64,000 nucleotides of DNA from Rhodocyclaceae bacterium (GCA_016702335.1 JADJEF010000018.1:950123-1014122); one strand, 5' to 3'; counted from the stretch's first letter, positions 18,918-28,525 are shown. A program made the numbers and translations. Notes: generated by a model not told the origin, from the sequence alone.

Positions 18918-21206
18918 ATGAAATCGATCCTGCGCGACGGCTACCACAGCCTTCGTCTGCTCGGCTATGTCGTGGTTGCCCTCTTTCTCGGCATCGCGGC
19001 GCTGATGGGCTGGCGATCGCTCTCGAACATCGAGGAAGACCGGAAGCTCACCCTGTCCTCGGAAGTCTCGAACGGCATGGTTGCGGTGCGCGCCCTGGAA
19101 GAGCATGCCACGCAAACCTTTGAAGATGCCATCCGTACCCTTGACCGTGTCGCGTTACGGGTATCGGCAGACAAAGCCGCATCCCGTGGCGACATAAAAC
19201 GCTTGCGCGCGTTGATTGGAGCGCAAGATCTGGAGGAAAGCAAACACCTCAAGGCACTGCAATTTGTCGCCCTTGATGGCACCAGCTGGATAACCTCGCC
19301 CGATTACCCGGCTCATCAGGCCGTCATCAGCGAGCGCCAGCACATCCGCTTTCTGCTCGATAACCCAGACCAACTGGATGCCATTGTCGGCCGCCCCTAT
19401 GCCAGCCGTTACGACAGCCAGCTAGTGGTACCTGTAGCTCGCAAACTTTTTGGCCCCGACCACAAGCCCATCGGTATTGTCAGTGTCGATGTGCGCCTGG
19501 CCTATTTCGGGGAGCTGTACTCCCGCGTGGCCAAAGACAACAACGCCTGCGTCGCGCTCATCTCAGAAGATGGCTTTGTCATCGTGCGCTCCCCCTTTGA
19601 AGCGCGCTACATCGACCGGGAGATTGCGGACTCACCGGTGCTTGCATCGCTGACCAAAGGAGACGCCGAAGGCTATTTTTTCGATGAAGCGTTCCTCGAT
19701 GACGAGTTGCCTCGGTACTACAGCTACCGAAAGACAGCCGGCCTGAAAATGATTGCACTCTACGGGCGCGATACCGAGAGTATTTATGCCTCCTGGCAAG
19801 ATCGGCGCAGCACCCATCTGACCTTTGCTGCAGTCAGAGGGGTCATGCTCATTCTTCTGATTGTCACGATCTCGGTTTTCGTGCGCCGGCTACGCACGGC
19901 ACGTGACGACCTGCGAGACAGTCAGGCCAAGTTTTTCGGACTCTTCGAGCACTCACCCCTACCCATGATCCTCATCCGGTATCCGGACAATGTCATCATG
20001 GAAGTCAATGCGGCATGGGCTACCCAGTTGGGATACGCCCGTAGTGCGGTGATTGGGCGAGACACGACCACGCTCAATATCTGGGTTGACCTCGAGCATC
20101 GAAAGCAACTCATCGGTCGATTGCTCAAAGATTCCTTTTTGCCTCCGCATGACGTATTTCTGCGCCATCAAGACGGGAGAACGCTGACCTTTGAACTCGC
20201 CGCATCGGAGTTTGAAACGGGACGCGAACGGCTTTTTGTTTTCACGTTGTATGAAGTAACACTGGAGCGACAAAGAGAACAGGAAATCCTGGAGCTGAAT
20301 CAACAGTTGGAAAGTCGCGTAACGTCACGAACGGCGAAGCTGGCCTCGGCCAATGAGGAGCTGACCCGGGCACTCGATTCGGTCCGCGCCATGCAGGGTG
20401 AACTCATCCGGTCCGAAAAAATGGCGGCTCTCGGTTCCCTGGTGGCTGGCGTGGCTCACGAGCTCAACACGCCCATCGGCAACAGCCTTACCGTTGCCAC
20501 TACCATCGAAGACCACGCCGCAAACTTTGCCCGTACCAAAGATGCCGGGCAGCTGACCAAGCGCCAACTCGATACATTCATCGCATCCATCAGTGAAGGT
20601 TCCTCGATACTGACCCGCACTCTGACTCGCGCCGCCGAGCTGGTCAGTAGCTTCAAGCAGGTCGCCGTGGATCAAACCAGTGATGTTCGCAGGCGATTCC
20701 CTCTGCGTACTACGCTAACGGAATTAGCCACCACCCTTGAGCCGGTTTGCCGTAAGACGCCGTTCCGTTTCAAGCTGGGTGACATCGACGAAGTGCAGAT
20801 GGACAGCTATCCCGGAGCACTCGCCCAAGTGATCAACAACTTCCTCAATAACTCCTTGCTTCACGCCTTCGAAGGACGCGAGCATGGCACCATGACGCTC
20901 ACCGGCAAGCAGCTTGACGAAAAATACGTTGAACTCATCTTTGCCGACGATGGCGTCGGAATACCCCATGAAAACCTCACCAAGGTATTTGATCCGTTTT
21001 TCACCACCAAGCTCGGCGCGGGTGGCTCGGGGCTGGGGATGCACATCGTCTATAACGTGATCACCGGCTTGCTGGGTGGCTCGATCAAACTTGCCAGCAC
21101 CCCCGGGCATGGCGTAACCATTACCGTGCGGCTGCCGATCGTGGCTCCACGCACGCCCGTCGCGGAGCCCGAGAGAAACAAGCCGTCCGGAGCGGGCTCT
21201 CGCTGA
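18918..21206 (+). CDS. Sensor histidine kinase (extracytoplasmic sensor, PAS, HisKA, HATPase)
   Basis: 762 residues. TM1 (LLGYVVVALFLGIAALMGW) and TM2 at about 305-325 (GVMLILLIVTISVFV) bracket a ~260-residue periplasmic dCache-like sensor. Then come a PAS domain (FFGLFEHSPLPMILIRYPDNVIMEVNAAWA), a coiled coil, a HisKA box with the phosphoaccepting His in GVAHELNTPIGN (near residue 513), and HATPase motifs NNFLNNSLLHAF, ADDGVGIP, FDPFFTTK and GSGLGMHIVYN. All catalytic motifs look intact. It lies between the solute-binding protein and a diguanylate cyclase; no response regulator is adjacent, so its phosphorylation target is unknown. Confidence 0.9.
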   Translation: MKSILRDGYHSLRLLGYVVVALFLGIAALMGWRSLSNIEEDRKLTLSSEVSNGMVAVRALEEHATQTFEDAIRTLDRVALRVSADKAASRGDIKRLRALIGAQDLEESKHLKALQFVALDGTSWITSPDYPAHQAVISERQHIRFLLDNPDQLDAIVGRPYASRYDSQLVVPVARKLFGPDHKPIGIVSVDVRLAYFGELYSRVAKDNNACVALISEDGFVIVRSPFEARYIDREIADSPVLASLTKGDAEGYFFDEAFLDDELPRYYSYRKTAGLKMIALYGRDTESIYASWQDRRSTHLTFAAVRGVMLILLIVTISVFVRRLRTARDDLRDSQAKFFGLFEHSPLPMILIRYPDNVIMEVNAAWATQLGYARSAVIGRDTTTLNIWVDLEHRKQLIGRLLKDSFLPPHDVFLRHQDGRTLTFELAASEFETGRERLFVFTLYEVTLERQREQEILELNQQLESRVTSRTAKLASANEELTRALDSVRAMQGELIRSEKMAALGSLVAGVAHELNTPIGNSLTVATTIEDHAANFARTKDAGQLTKRQLDTFIASISEGSSILTRTLTRAAELVSSFKQVAVDQTSDVRRRFPLRTTLTELATTLEPVCRKTPFRFKLGDIDEVQMDSYPGALAQVINNFLNNSLLHAFEGREHGTMTLTGKQLDEKYVELIFADDGVGIPHENLTKVFDPFFTTKLGAGGSGLGMHIVYNVITGLLGGSIKLASTPGHGVTITVRLPIVAPRTPVAEPERNKPSGAGSR

Positions 21207-21250
21207 CCGGAGCTCGCCCGCAGGGAATATTTTCCAGACGCCATACCCTG

Positions 21251-22399
21251 ATGAGTCGCTACCCCATACCCGCGCAACTTCAAGAGTCCTTTCAGGAACA
21301 TCTTGCTGCAGAACGCATTCGCAGCACTCGCGAAATATGCGTTTTGGCCTCGGTGCTCTACCTCGTATTCGGTGTCCTTGACATCTGGGCAATACCCTCC
21401 GCCTTGACCGAAGTCTGGACGGTAAGAGTCATTGTCGTAGTTTTGATGATGGTGGTTTTCTGGGCCACCTGGCATCTGTTTTTCCTCAAATACTATGCGT
21501 CGTTCACAGCAGGACTGTTTCTTGTCTTGGGGATGGGCATAGAAAGCATGCTTTACCTTACCGGCCCGGACGATCTCGCCAAGTATTTTTACTACACCGG
21601 CATGATTCTGGTGGCTATGGCTCTTTATACCTGGTCTTTCCTCCCCATCTGGAAGAATGCCGGCATCGGACTGATGCTGGTCGCGTTGTACATTCTGATC
21701 GCCCTGCGGGTTCAAGACATGGGCAGCACACATCATTGGCCGGTACTGATGACCAACTGCTTTTTCTTTGTGAGCGCCAACATTTTGGGCATATTCGCCA
21801 ATGTTCAGCGCAACCGCTATCTGCGCGAGAGTTTTCTGTTGCGCCACAATCTGATCAGCGATCTGCAGCGCACCGAAGCGGAGAAAAAGCAAAGCGACTT
21901 CTTTTCCGAGCACGACCCCCTGACTGGTCTGCCCAATCGAAAACATCTGATGGAGCATCTTGACCAGTCAATGACCCGGGCAAAGGCATCAGGCACCAAG
22001 CTCGCCTTGCTGTTCATCGACCTTGATGGCTTCAAGCCGGTCAACGACAAATTCGGCCATGCCGTGGGCGATGCCGTATTGAAGGTGGTTGGGCAACGTC
22101 TTGCGCACTGTGTGCGCGCCAGTGATCTGTTCGCGCGCATTGGGGGCGATGAGTTCGTGGTCGTACTCGCCCAGGAACCGGGTGGCGAGGACGTGGCCAC
22201 CCGTATCGCTGCCGCCATCATTGGCAGTATCGAAGCCCCCATACGCGACCCCGACATTGGTCAGGCACTATCCGCCAGCATTGGCGTCGGCGTATTTCCA
22301 GATCATGCAGCGGATGCCACCGCCTTGCTCAAGGTCGCTGACGAACAAATGTACCAAGCCAAGCGCAAAGGCAAAGGCACCGTTAGCGTGGCGACCTGA
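21251..22399 (+). CDS. Membrane-bound diguanylate cyclase
   Basis: 382 residues. About six hydrophobic helices span roughly residues 30-195 (for example VIVVVLMMVVFWATWHLFF and YYTGMILVAMALYTWSF), followed by a short helix and a GGDEF domain starting at HDPLTGLPNRKHLMEHL. The metal site FIDLDGFKPVND and active-site loop ARIGGDEFVVVLAQ (GGDEF near 297-301) are intact, so it should make c-di-GMP. No inhibitory RxxD motif is obvious. It is the last gene of the 13.3-22.4 kb run and probably the output of that signalling module. Confidence 0.9.
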   Translation: MSRYPIPAQLQESFQEHLAAERIRSTREICVLASVLYLVFGVLDIWAIPSALTEVWTVRVIVVVLMMVVFWATWHLFFLKYYASFTAGLFLVLGMGIESMLYLTGPDDLAKYFYYTGMILVAMALYTWSFLPIWKNAGIGLMLVALYILIALRVQDMGSTHHWPVLMTNCFFFVSANILGIFANVQRNRYLRESFLLRHNLISDLQRTEAEKKQSDFFSEHDPLTGLPNRKHLMEHLDQSMTRAKASGTKLALLFIDLDGFKPVNDKFGHAVGDAVLKVVGQRLAHCVRASDLFARIGGDEFVVVLAQEPGGEDVATRIAAAIIGSIEAPIRDPDIGQALSASIGVGVFPDHAADATALLKVADEQMYQAKRKGKGTVSVAT

Positions 22400-22468
22400 A
22401 TCGGGCAGCACCACGAACGCACCCGCGAGTTAGCCGCCTGGTATGCTGAAACGACGCGAGGAACCCCG

Positions 22469-24268
22469 TTAAAACCAGTCATTCCGCATCGCAAATGCAG
22501 TGTCGTCCGCTGCCATCAGCAAATCGAACTGCGGTGCCGTTGCCGGCAGATCCCAATCGATGGCGTAACGGGCGGCCTGTAGCTTGCCCCGATAAAAATC
22601 GGCACTGCTGGCGTCGCGGTTAGTGCCTGCCTGCGCCGCCTGCGCCTGGCGCAACCAGATCCAGGCGGCGACCACCCGACCAAACACATCCAGATAAATG
22701 GTCGCATTGGCCAGTGCCCGATCCGGGTCACTCGCCAGCAATGCCCCCAGTTTCAGCGTCACCTCGTCGAGTCGCGCCAAAGGTATGGCAAAGTTCTTGG
22801 TCAGGCATGCCAGGGCCGGATCAGCCGCGGCTTGCGCCACGCTGGCGGCGACAAGGTTGCGAAACAGCTTGTACGCCGCTCCGTTGTCCATGACGACCTT
22901 GCGTCCGAGAAGATCGATCCCGTGAATCGCCTCGGCCCCTTCATGAATGGGGTTGAGCCGCTGGTCGCGGTACAGTTGCTCCAGCGGGTATTCGCGGATG
23001 TAGCCGGAACCACCGAGGATCTGGATTGCGCTGTCGTTAGCGACACAGCCATAGCGCGCCGACCACGACTTCATCACCGGGGTCAGCAAGTCAAGCAGCC
23101 GCGCCGCCTCAGCACGACTAGCTGCATCCGGATGTGTATGCAGGTCTTCCTGAAGCGAGGCTCCATAGAGACACAAGGCCAAGGAGCCTTCGGCATAAAC
23201 TTTCTGGGCGAGCAACATGCGCCGGATATCGGCATGCTCGACCAATTTGATCTGAGCTGAATGAGGATCGCGGCACGACGGCAAGCGCCCCTGTGGTCGC
23301 TCGCGTGCATACTCGAGCGACAGCATGTAGCCGCGATATGCGATTGACGCGGCGCACAGCCCGACGCCAATACGTGCCTCGTTCATCATCTGGAACATGT
23401 GTGCTAGCCCCTTGCCTGCTTCCCCCAGCAGCGTTCCGACAGCGCCCCCTTTTTCGCCGAAAGAAAGGACAGTCGAGGTGGTGTTGCGCCAACCCATTTT
23501 GTGCAGCAGGCCGGCCAGCGCCACGTCGTTACGCGCGCCCAAGGTGCCGTCCTCATTCACCAGCACCTTGGGCACCAGAAACAGCGAAATGCCCCTCACG
23601 CCGGGCGGCGCGCCTTTGATGCGGGCTAGCACCATGTGCACAATGTTCTCGGTAATACTCTGGTCACCGCCAGAGATGAACATCTTCTGGCCGAACAGCC
23701 GATAGCTGCCGTCGGGCTGTAACTCGGCGCTGGTCTTGATGTCGCCCAGCGCCGAGCCCTGCCCCGGCTCGGTCAGCGCCATGGTGCCGGCAAATCTGCC
23801 GTCGCCCATAGGCCCGAGATAGCGGGCTTTCTGTGCCGGCGTGCCGAAGCTGCGCAAGAGATTTGCCGCACCAATGGTCAGGAATGAATAGCTGCTGCTG
23901 GCCACATTCGCCGAATAGAAGTAGCTGATCGCGGCGCGCAGGATCACCTCAGGCATCTGCAAGCCACCCTCGTCAAAGTCCCAGTGCGCGTTGTGGAATC
24001 CGGCGCCGGCGATGGCGGCCCAGGCCTCATGGGTTTCGGGAATCAGCGTCACCGTCTTACCGTCGAATTGCGGCTCGTTAGCGTCGCCCTTGCTGCTATG
24101 CGGGGCGAGCTTGGCTTCGGCAATCTGACGCGCGGTGTCGATGGTGGCATCAAAGATCTCGCGCGAATGCTCGCCATAGCGCGGACGCTGCAACAGCGCT
24201 TCGCAGTCAAGATACTCGTAGAGAAGAAACTGCACATCCCGCGGGTTGAGCAAACTGGTCATATTCAT
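22469..24268 (-). CDS. Acyl-CoA dehydrogenase family protein
   Basis: About 600 residues from ATG 24268 (an in-frame upstream start at 24292 is less likely). Typical blocks are FAGTMALTEPGQGSALGDIKTSAELQPDGSYRLFGQKMFISGGDQ, HMVLARIKGAPPGVRGISLFLVPK, FQMMNEARIGVGLCAASIAYRGYMLSLEYARERPQGR and ILGGSGYIREYPLEQLYRDQRL. The N-terminal extension and C-terminal DUF4974-like tail match the long AcdA/DMSP-type acyl-CoA dehydrogenases (about 600 residues). It is an FAD enzyme that introduces an alpha,beta double bond into an acyl-CoA; chain length is unknown. A divergent TetR gene and a palindrome at 24282-24303 lie upstream, so it is probably repressed by that regulator. Confidence 0.92.
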   Translation of the reverse strand: MNMTSLLNPRDVQFLLYEYLDCEALLQRPRYGEHSREIFDATIDTARQIAEAKLAPHSSKGDANEPQFDGKTVTLIPETHEAWAAIAGAGFHNAHWDFDEGGLQMPEVILRAAISYFYSANVASSSYSFLTIGAANLLRSFGTPAQKARYLGPMGDGRFAGTMALTEPGQGSALGDIKTSAELQPDGSYRLFGQKMFISGGDQSITENIVHMVLARIKGAPPGVRGISLFLVPKVLVNEDGTLGARNDVALAGLLHKMGWRNTTSTVLSFGEKGGAVGTLLGEAGKGLAHMFQMMNEARIGVGLCAASIAYRGYMLSLEYARERPQGRLPSCRDPHSAQIKLVEHADIRRMLLAQKVYAEGSLALCLYGASLQEDLHTHPDAASRAEAARLLDLLTPVMKSWSARYGCVANDSAIQILGGSGYIREYPLEQLYRDQRLNPIHEGAEAIHGIDLLGRKVVMDNGAAYKLFRNLVAASVAQAAADPALACLTKNFAIPLARLDEVTLKLGALLASDPDRALANATIYLDVFGRVVAAWIWLRQAQAAQAGTNRDASSADFYRGKLQAARYAIDWDLPATAPQFDLLMAADDTAFAMRNDWF

Positions 24269-24281
24269 CGCCCCGAAAAAT

Positions 24282-24303
24282 AAACCGAGCATTTGCTCGG
24301 TTT
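24282..24303. promoter_or_regulatory. Perfect palindrome, probable TetR operator
   Basis: Arms AAACCGAGCA and TGCTCGGTTT flank a TT centre, a perfect 10-bp inverted repeat. It lies in the 86-bp gap between the divergent acyl-CoA dehydrogenase and TetR genes, the expected place for an autoregulatory operator. The trailing T run (24301-24306) also resembles a terminator, but its position immediately upstream of the acyl-CoA dehydrogenase start favours an operator. Confidence 0.65.
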
Positions 24304-24354
24304 TTTGCCATACTACTGGCCAGTCTCGTTAACTGTCAAGCTTCAGCTTCCTTG

Positions 24355-25053
24355 ATGAACTTCGCCACCCTGCCACGCGGTTTTCACTTCGATGCCTTCC
24401 GGCGCATCTCCCCCGTGAACGAAGACAGCCTGTGGGACATCATCTTCGCGCGTAATGCTCACCACATTACGGTAAAGCGGCGAGCCCCGGCCCTGGCGAA
24501 TCTGCAGAAGATATTCTCCGCCACCTTTTGTCTGGCCAATCAGCGGGGCTTTGGCGCGATGAATCTGCGCGATCTATGCCGGGAGTCCGGCTTATCGATG
24601 GGCGGGCTGTACGGATACCTGCAAAGCAAAGATCAGCTTTCGGCCATGATCGAAGATGTGATCCGGTATTTGTGCGAGCAGTTGCCCGGTTGGTTCGATC
24701 ACGTCTCCGACACCACAGATCAGGTCGAAGCGATCTTGCGAGCGCACATCTACCTCTCGGAAATGCTGCACCCGTGGTTCTTTTTTGTGTACCTCGAAGC
24801 CCGCACAGTACCGACCGCTCAACGCAAGCAGGCCATTGCTGCAGAGCTGGCTATTGAATCGCACCTTGCCCGCTTGCTCGGTCAAGAAAGCAGGCTATCT
24901 AACGCTCAGGACCGCTTGCTGGCCGCACACGCGATGGCGCTGATCCAGGACTGGCATCTCAAGCGCTGGAAATACCGCAGGGAAAAGATCAGCATTGATG
25001 CGTTTGCCGATAGTGTCATTGCGCTGGTGCGGGCACGGCTGACTGGGGCGTAA
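24355..25053 (+). CDS. TetR/AcrR family transcriptional regulator
   Basis: 232 residues from ATG 24355. An unusual ~40-residue N-terminal extension precedes the TetR helix-turn-helix (IFSATFCLANQRGFGAMNLRDLCRESGLSMGGLYGYLQSKDQLSAMI), whose recognition helix is intact. The C-terminal ligand domain is all-helical and rich in Trp/Phe (EMLHPWFFFVYLEART). It is divergent from the acyl-CoA dehydrogenase gene and probably senses an acyl-CoA or fatty acid. The extension may mean that the true start is internal. Confidence 0.88.
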   Translation: MNFATLPRGFHFDAFRRISPVNEDSLWDIIFARNAHHITVKRRAPALANLQKIFSATFCLANQRGFGAMNLRDLCRESGLSMGGLYGYLQSKDQLSAMIEDVIRYLCEQLPGWFDHVSDTTDQVEAILRAHIYLSEMLHPWFFFVYLEARTVPTAQRKQAIAAELAIESHLARLLGQESRLSNAQDRLLAAHAMALIQDWHLKRWKYRREKISIDAFADSVIALVRARLTGA

Positions 25054-25162
25054 CGCCTATTGGTTCCTGCTCGGCGTGGTCACAAGCGCAAGAGCGCAGC
25101 GAGAACCTTCGTCCAGCGCCGGCGCGGACCGGTTGCCCAAACACTCGCGGGCTAACGGTAAT

Positions 25163-26660
25163 TCAACTTACGGTGACCGACACCTCTTTCTTGCGCCGCT
25201 GCCGCTTGATGCGCTGAATGCAGTCTTCCAACGTCTGACCGATGATGGTCTGGTCGCGAATGGCCATAATTTTTGGCCAGGTCGCGCGTTCGCCATCGAG
25301 CACCCATTCGCGGTAACGTGCGTGCGACATGTCACCCACCAGATGCGCATAGTGAGTCGGGCGGAAGGGCGGATGGATGGTCACGTCGCCGTAGTACTGC
25401 TGCTCGACCACCGCTGCTGCCGAGTCGAGCACCTGCTTTGAGCAAGCCCTGCCCCAAGCCATAGGCGGAGAGATTAAGCACCTGCTTGCTGCGATGTTGC
25501 ACTTCGCTCTTGACTACCTCGCCCAGAAAACTGATCCAGCCGGCCTGGCGCGTCTGGTCGGCGATGAAGGGCACCACGTGCGGATTGGTCTGGCTGACAA
25601 TGTGATGATTGACGTTGTAAAGCTCGGCCAGGCGGCGCGTGGGCAAGTCGCTCTTGAGGGAACCATCAACCCACTGCACCGACGGCATGTAGGGGCGATA
25701 TTCGCCGCTGCCGTCCTTGCTCATCAGCGTCACCGGCGGAAACAGTCCGGGCACGGCGCACGAGGCCATGACGGCGCTCCACAAGGTGAGGTGCGGCGTA
25801 GTCAGGTAATTGAGCAGACGCGGCTGATGGTGCGGGTCGGTCGGCGAGACGGTGATGTTCATGATGCGACGGCTACGCCGGTAGGCCTCCTCAAAGGTGT
25901 ACTCGCCGATGTTTTTACGCAGAAACGCTTCAAGCTGGGCCGGGTCCATCAGGGCTTTGTTGCGCCAGATGTCGCCCAGATCGAAGCGCCGCCACACATG
26001 CAGATCGAGCGCCTCGCCGCTGAAAACGCCGGGGAGTTCGCTATCGATCCGCGAACAGACCAGTGAGCCCATGATCGAGCCGGCACTCGAGCCCGAGATC
26101 ACCCGCGGCAGCAGCTTCTGCTCAAACAAGGCCTTGAGCACGCCCATGTGAAACATGCCCATATTGGCGCCACCCGAGAGCAGCAGCGCCGAGCGGCCGA
26201 AGCTGTGCCCGGTGTTCTTGAAGAAGAGCAATTTCTCGGTGCCAGCCAGTTCAGCGATATCGTGATCGCAAAGGTAGTTGAGCTGGTTGTTAACCTCGGT
26301 GATGTAGTCGTCGATCAGGCGCTTGGTGCCGAAGTGCGTGTGCTTGTAGAGTTCCACATTGGAAAGATTGCCCAGATTGCGATGCAGTCCTTCACGCAGG
26401 CTGAAAATGATCTGGCCCCAGTCTTTGGATTTACGCCACGCCTGCAGGCGCGTCAGACGCTGCTCGATCATGCCGTGCTGAAAATACGGCGACACCGGAT
26501 TGACCTTCCACGCCTCGTTGCGCTCCAGTTGATCCAACTCTTGCGCCAGGGCGCGCCAGGTATCGTAGTCGTGGGCGCCTTCGATTCGGTGACGAACCGT
26601 TTTGATGCGCTCGCGCTTTTCGTGGGCGTTGAGCGGCTTGCTGCTGGCGTGTTTGGTCAT
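25163..26660 (-). CDS. Patatin-like phospholipase with DUF3336 domain (one frameshift)
   Basis: The N-terminal ~140 residues match DUF3336 (DTWRALAQELDQLERNEAWK), as in yeast TGL3/TGL4-type lipases. Patatin motifs follow: LLSGGANMGMFHMG oxyanion loop, GSSAG at 190-194 (Ser192) and VDGSLKSDLPTRRLAELYNVNHHIVSQTNPHV with the catalytic Asp. The uninterrupted frame ends early at 25332. At a TTT run (25437-25439) removing one base joins QGLLK to QVLDSAAAVVEQQYYGDVTIHP and extends the protein to 25163, giving about 498 residues, the usual length. A homopolymer error is likely. It probably hydrolyses triacylglycerol or phospholipid. Confidence 0.87.
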
Positions 26661-26707
26661 GGGTAGCGCATCTTCAATGAACGAATAGCGTTATTGTTAC
26701 AGATGAT

Positions 26708-26734
26708 GCGCAAGTCGGCGCTGGTGATACGGCG
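26708..26734 (+). repeat. Dispersed 27-bp element, copy 5 (intergenic)
   Basis: Exact core AAGTCGGCGCTGG with the ACGGCG flank, in the gap between the DUF3336 patatin and the small acidic protein. Confidence 0.8.
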
Positions 26735-26800
26735 GATCATGCTGACTAATGGCGGCGAATGACGGCTACACTGCCCCACCCAATTCAGGAGTCACGACAA

Positions 26801-27028
26801 ATGACCAGCACAATCAGCGTAGAACTTACTCTCGAACAACTTGAAACCATTGCCGATGCACTGGAATTCACCGGCAAGGTCATCGAAGAAGACCTCGAAG
26901 AATGCGAGGCCGGCTCCGAAGAGTGCGAAGCCCTGTCCGCTGACCTGCACGACGTATCGGAGGCACTGGAAATCATTGCCGATGCCATGGAACAGGTGGT
27001 TGAGGCCGAGACCGATGCCGACGACTGA
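26801..27028 (+). CDS. Small acidic protein, unknown
   Basis: 75 residues from ATG 26801, nine bases after AGGAG. Strongly acidic and almost wholly helical, with two similar Glu/Asp-rich helices (LEQLETIADALEFTGKVIEEDLEECE and SEALEIIADAMEQVVEAETDADD). The motif IADA occurs twice, suggesting an internal duplication or a helical hairpin. No family recognised. A good ribosome-binding site and regular codon use support a real gene. Confidence 0.7.
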   Translation: MTSTISVELTLEQLETIADALEFTGKVIEEDLEECEAGSEECEALSADLHDVSEALEIIADAMEQVVEAETDADD

Positions 27029-27049
27029 CCTGCCCCGCACCTCTCGCTC

Positions 27050-27478
27050 ATGACACTCGGAAAACTCAACGCCTCGATCGGCCTGCTGATCGCAGCGCTC
27101 GTCAGCACTTACATCATCTACCGCCTGGTCGAGGCATCGGCCCCTTTGCCCACGCTCGTCAAGGTGAGCAATCTGGGTAATGTGGGCATTACCATCAATG
27201 AATTGCGCATTGGCGGGCATAGTGGCGGCGCCGACGCAGCCAGCCTGCCGCCACGAACGGCGCAGGGGGCTGTGTCGCTCTGGGAATCGAAAACCGTGTC
27301 GCTCGAACCCGGCCGCTCGATCGACATGACGCTCAAGGTAACGGGAGTGAATTCCGGCGTTACCTCATGCACCCTGCCGATGCGGCCACCAGGTGTCTGC
27401 TTCATTCAGGCCAGCTACCACGGCGTTGCCGATCTGCGCTGCGAATACGTCTGTGAAGGCGACGTAACGCCCGAGTAG
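27050..27478 (+). CDS. Single-pass membrane-anchored protein, unknown
   Basis: 142 residues. One N-terminal hydrophobic helix (ASIGLLIAALVSTYIIYRLV) acts as an anchor or signal, then a beta-rich periplasmic domain (VKVSNLGNVGITINELRIGG, KTVSLEPGRSIDMTLKVTG) with four Cys (SCTLPMRPPGVCF and LRCEYVCEG) that could form two disulfides. No known family. It starts 21 bp after the small acidic protein and is probably in the same transcript. Confidence 0.65.
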   Translation: MTLGKLNASIGLLIAALVSTYIIYRLVEASAPLPTLVKVSNLGNVGITINELRIGGHSGGADAASLPPRTAQGAVSLWESKTVSLEPGRSIDMTLKVTGVNSGVTSCTLPMRPPGVCFIQASYHGVADLRCEYVCEGDVTPE

Positions 27479-27483
27479 TACTA

Positions 27484-27508
27484 CCCCTGCTTGCGCAGGG
27501 GAGCGTTT
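27484..27508. terminator. Probable terminator hairpin between convergent genes
   Basis: CCCCTGC-TTGC-GCAGGGG is a perfect 7-bp stem with a tetraloop, followed by AGCG and TTTT. It lies between the convergent plus-strand gene and secF. Confidence 0.6.
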
Positions 27509-27515
27509 TCGGCAA

Positions 27516-28493
27516 TCAGACCACGATCTCCTGCTTCTCCACCTTGGCCTTGATGAACTGCTCGCGCGAAACCCCTAACCACATGACCAGCGGTGCCGCC
27601 ACAAGTACCGACGAGTAAATGCCGAAGCAGATGCCGATGGTAAGCGCCAGCGCAAAGTAGTGCAGTGCCGGGCCGCCAAAGATCAGCATCGAGGTGACCA
27701 TCAACTGTGTTGAACCGTGGGTAATGATGGTGCGTGAGATGGTGCTGGTGATCGCATGGTCCAGTACTTCCGGGATGGTCAAGCCACGCTTGCGGCTATT
27801 TTTCAAGGTCTCACGCACACGGTCAAAGACCACGACAGACTCATTGACTGAGTAGCCCAGCACAGCCAAAACAGCCGCCAGCACAGGCAGCGAAAATTCC
27901 CACCGGAAGAGCGCGAAGAAGCCCAGGATAATAATCACGTCATGAAGATTGGCGATGATGGCTGCAACCGCGAAGCGCCACTCGAACCGGAAGGCCAGAT
28001 AGATCATGATGCCCATAACCACCAGCAGTAGGGCCAGCGCACCATCTTCAGCAAGCTCTTTGCCCACCTGCGGCCCGACGAACTCGACACGTTTGAGCTC
28101 GGGCGCTCCCACCGTCGCCGCCCCAATCGCCGCCTCACCAGTGCCGACTTGCGGTACTTTGGTCAGCGACGCCAGCACCCGCTCACCCACACGGGTAAGG
28201 TCGGCTTCCTTGCTGACGGGCACGCGAATCAGCACATCGCGCGAGGTGCCGAAATTCTGCACCTGAGTGTCGACAAAACCTTCAGCCGCCAGTTGCTTGC
28301 GCAGGATTTCAAGATCCGGTGCTTCCTTGTAAGCAACCTCAAGCAAGGTACCGCCAGTGAATTCCACTGACAAGTTCAGGCCTTTGGTGGCGAGGAAAAA
28401 TACGGCAAGCAGAAAGGTGACCAACGAAATGACGTTGAACACCAGCGCCCGGCGCATGAAGGGGATGTCTTTGCGGATGCGGAAAAATTCCAT
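27516..28493 (-). CDS. secF: Protein translocase subunit SecF
   Basis: 325 residues, six-TM topology of SecF: first helix ALVFNVISLVTFLLAVFFLAT, periplasmic SecD/F signature FTGGTLLEVAYKE, then VGKELAEDGALALLLVVMGIMIYLAFRFEW and the conserved YSVNESVVVFDRVRE and STQLMVTSMLIFGGP. SecF works with SecD to pull exported proteins across the inner membrane using the proton gradient. It lies 32 bp after secD. The periplasmic stretch KVPQVGTGEAA overlaps a copy of the dispersed repeat. Confidence 0.96.
   Translation of the reverse strand: MEFFRIRKDIPFMRRALVFNVISLVTFLLAVFFLATKGLNLSVEFTGGTLLEVAYKEAPDLEILRKQLAAEGFVDTQVQNFGTSRDVLIRVPVSKEADLTRVGERVLASLTKVPQVGTGEAAIGAATVGAPELKRVEFVGPQVGKELAEDGALALLLVVMGIMIYLAFRFEWRFAVAAIIANLHDVIIILGFFALFRWEFSLPVLAAVLAVLGYSVNESVVVFDRVRETLKNSRKRGLTIPEVLDHAITSTISRTIITHGSTQLMVTSMLIFGGPALHYFALALTIGICFGIYSSVLVAAPLVMWLGVSREQFIKAKVEKQEIVV
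28128..28154 (-). repeat. Dispersed 27-bp element, copy 6 (in secF)
   Basis: Core with one mismatch (complement AAGTCGGCACTGG) and a slightly changed flank, read in the secF frame as PQVGTGEAA. Confidence 0.6.
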
Positions 28494-28525
28494 GATCGCT
28501 TACCTGTAACGTGTCATCGCTAGGT

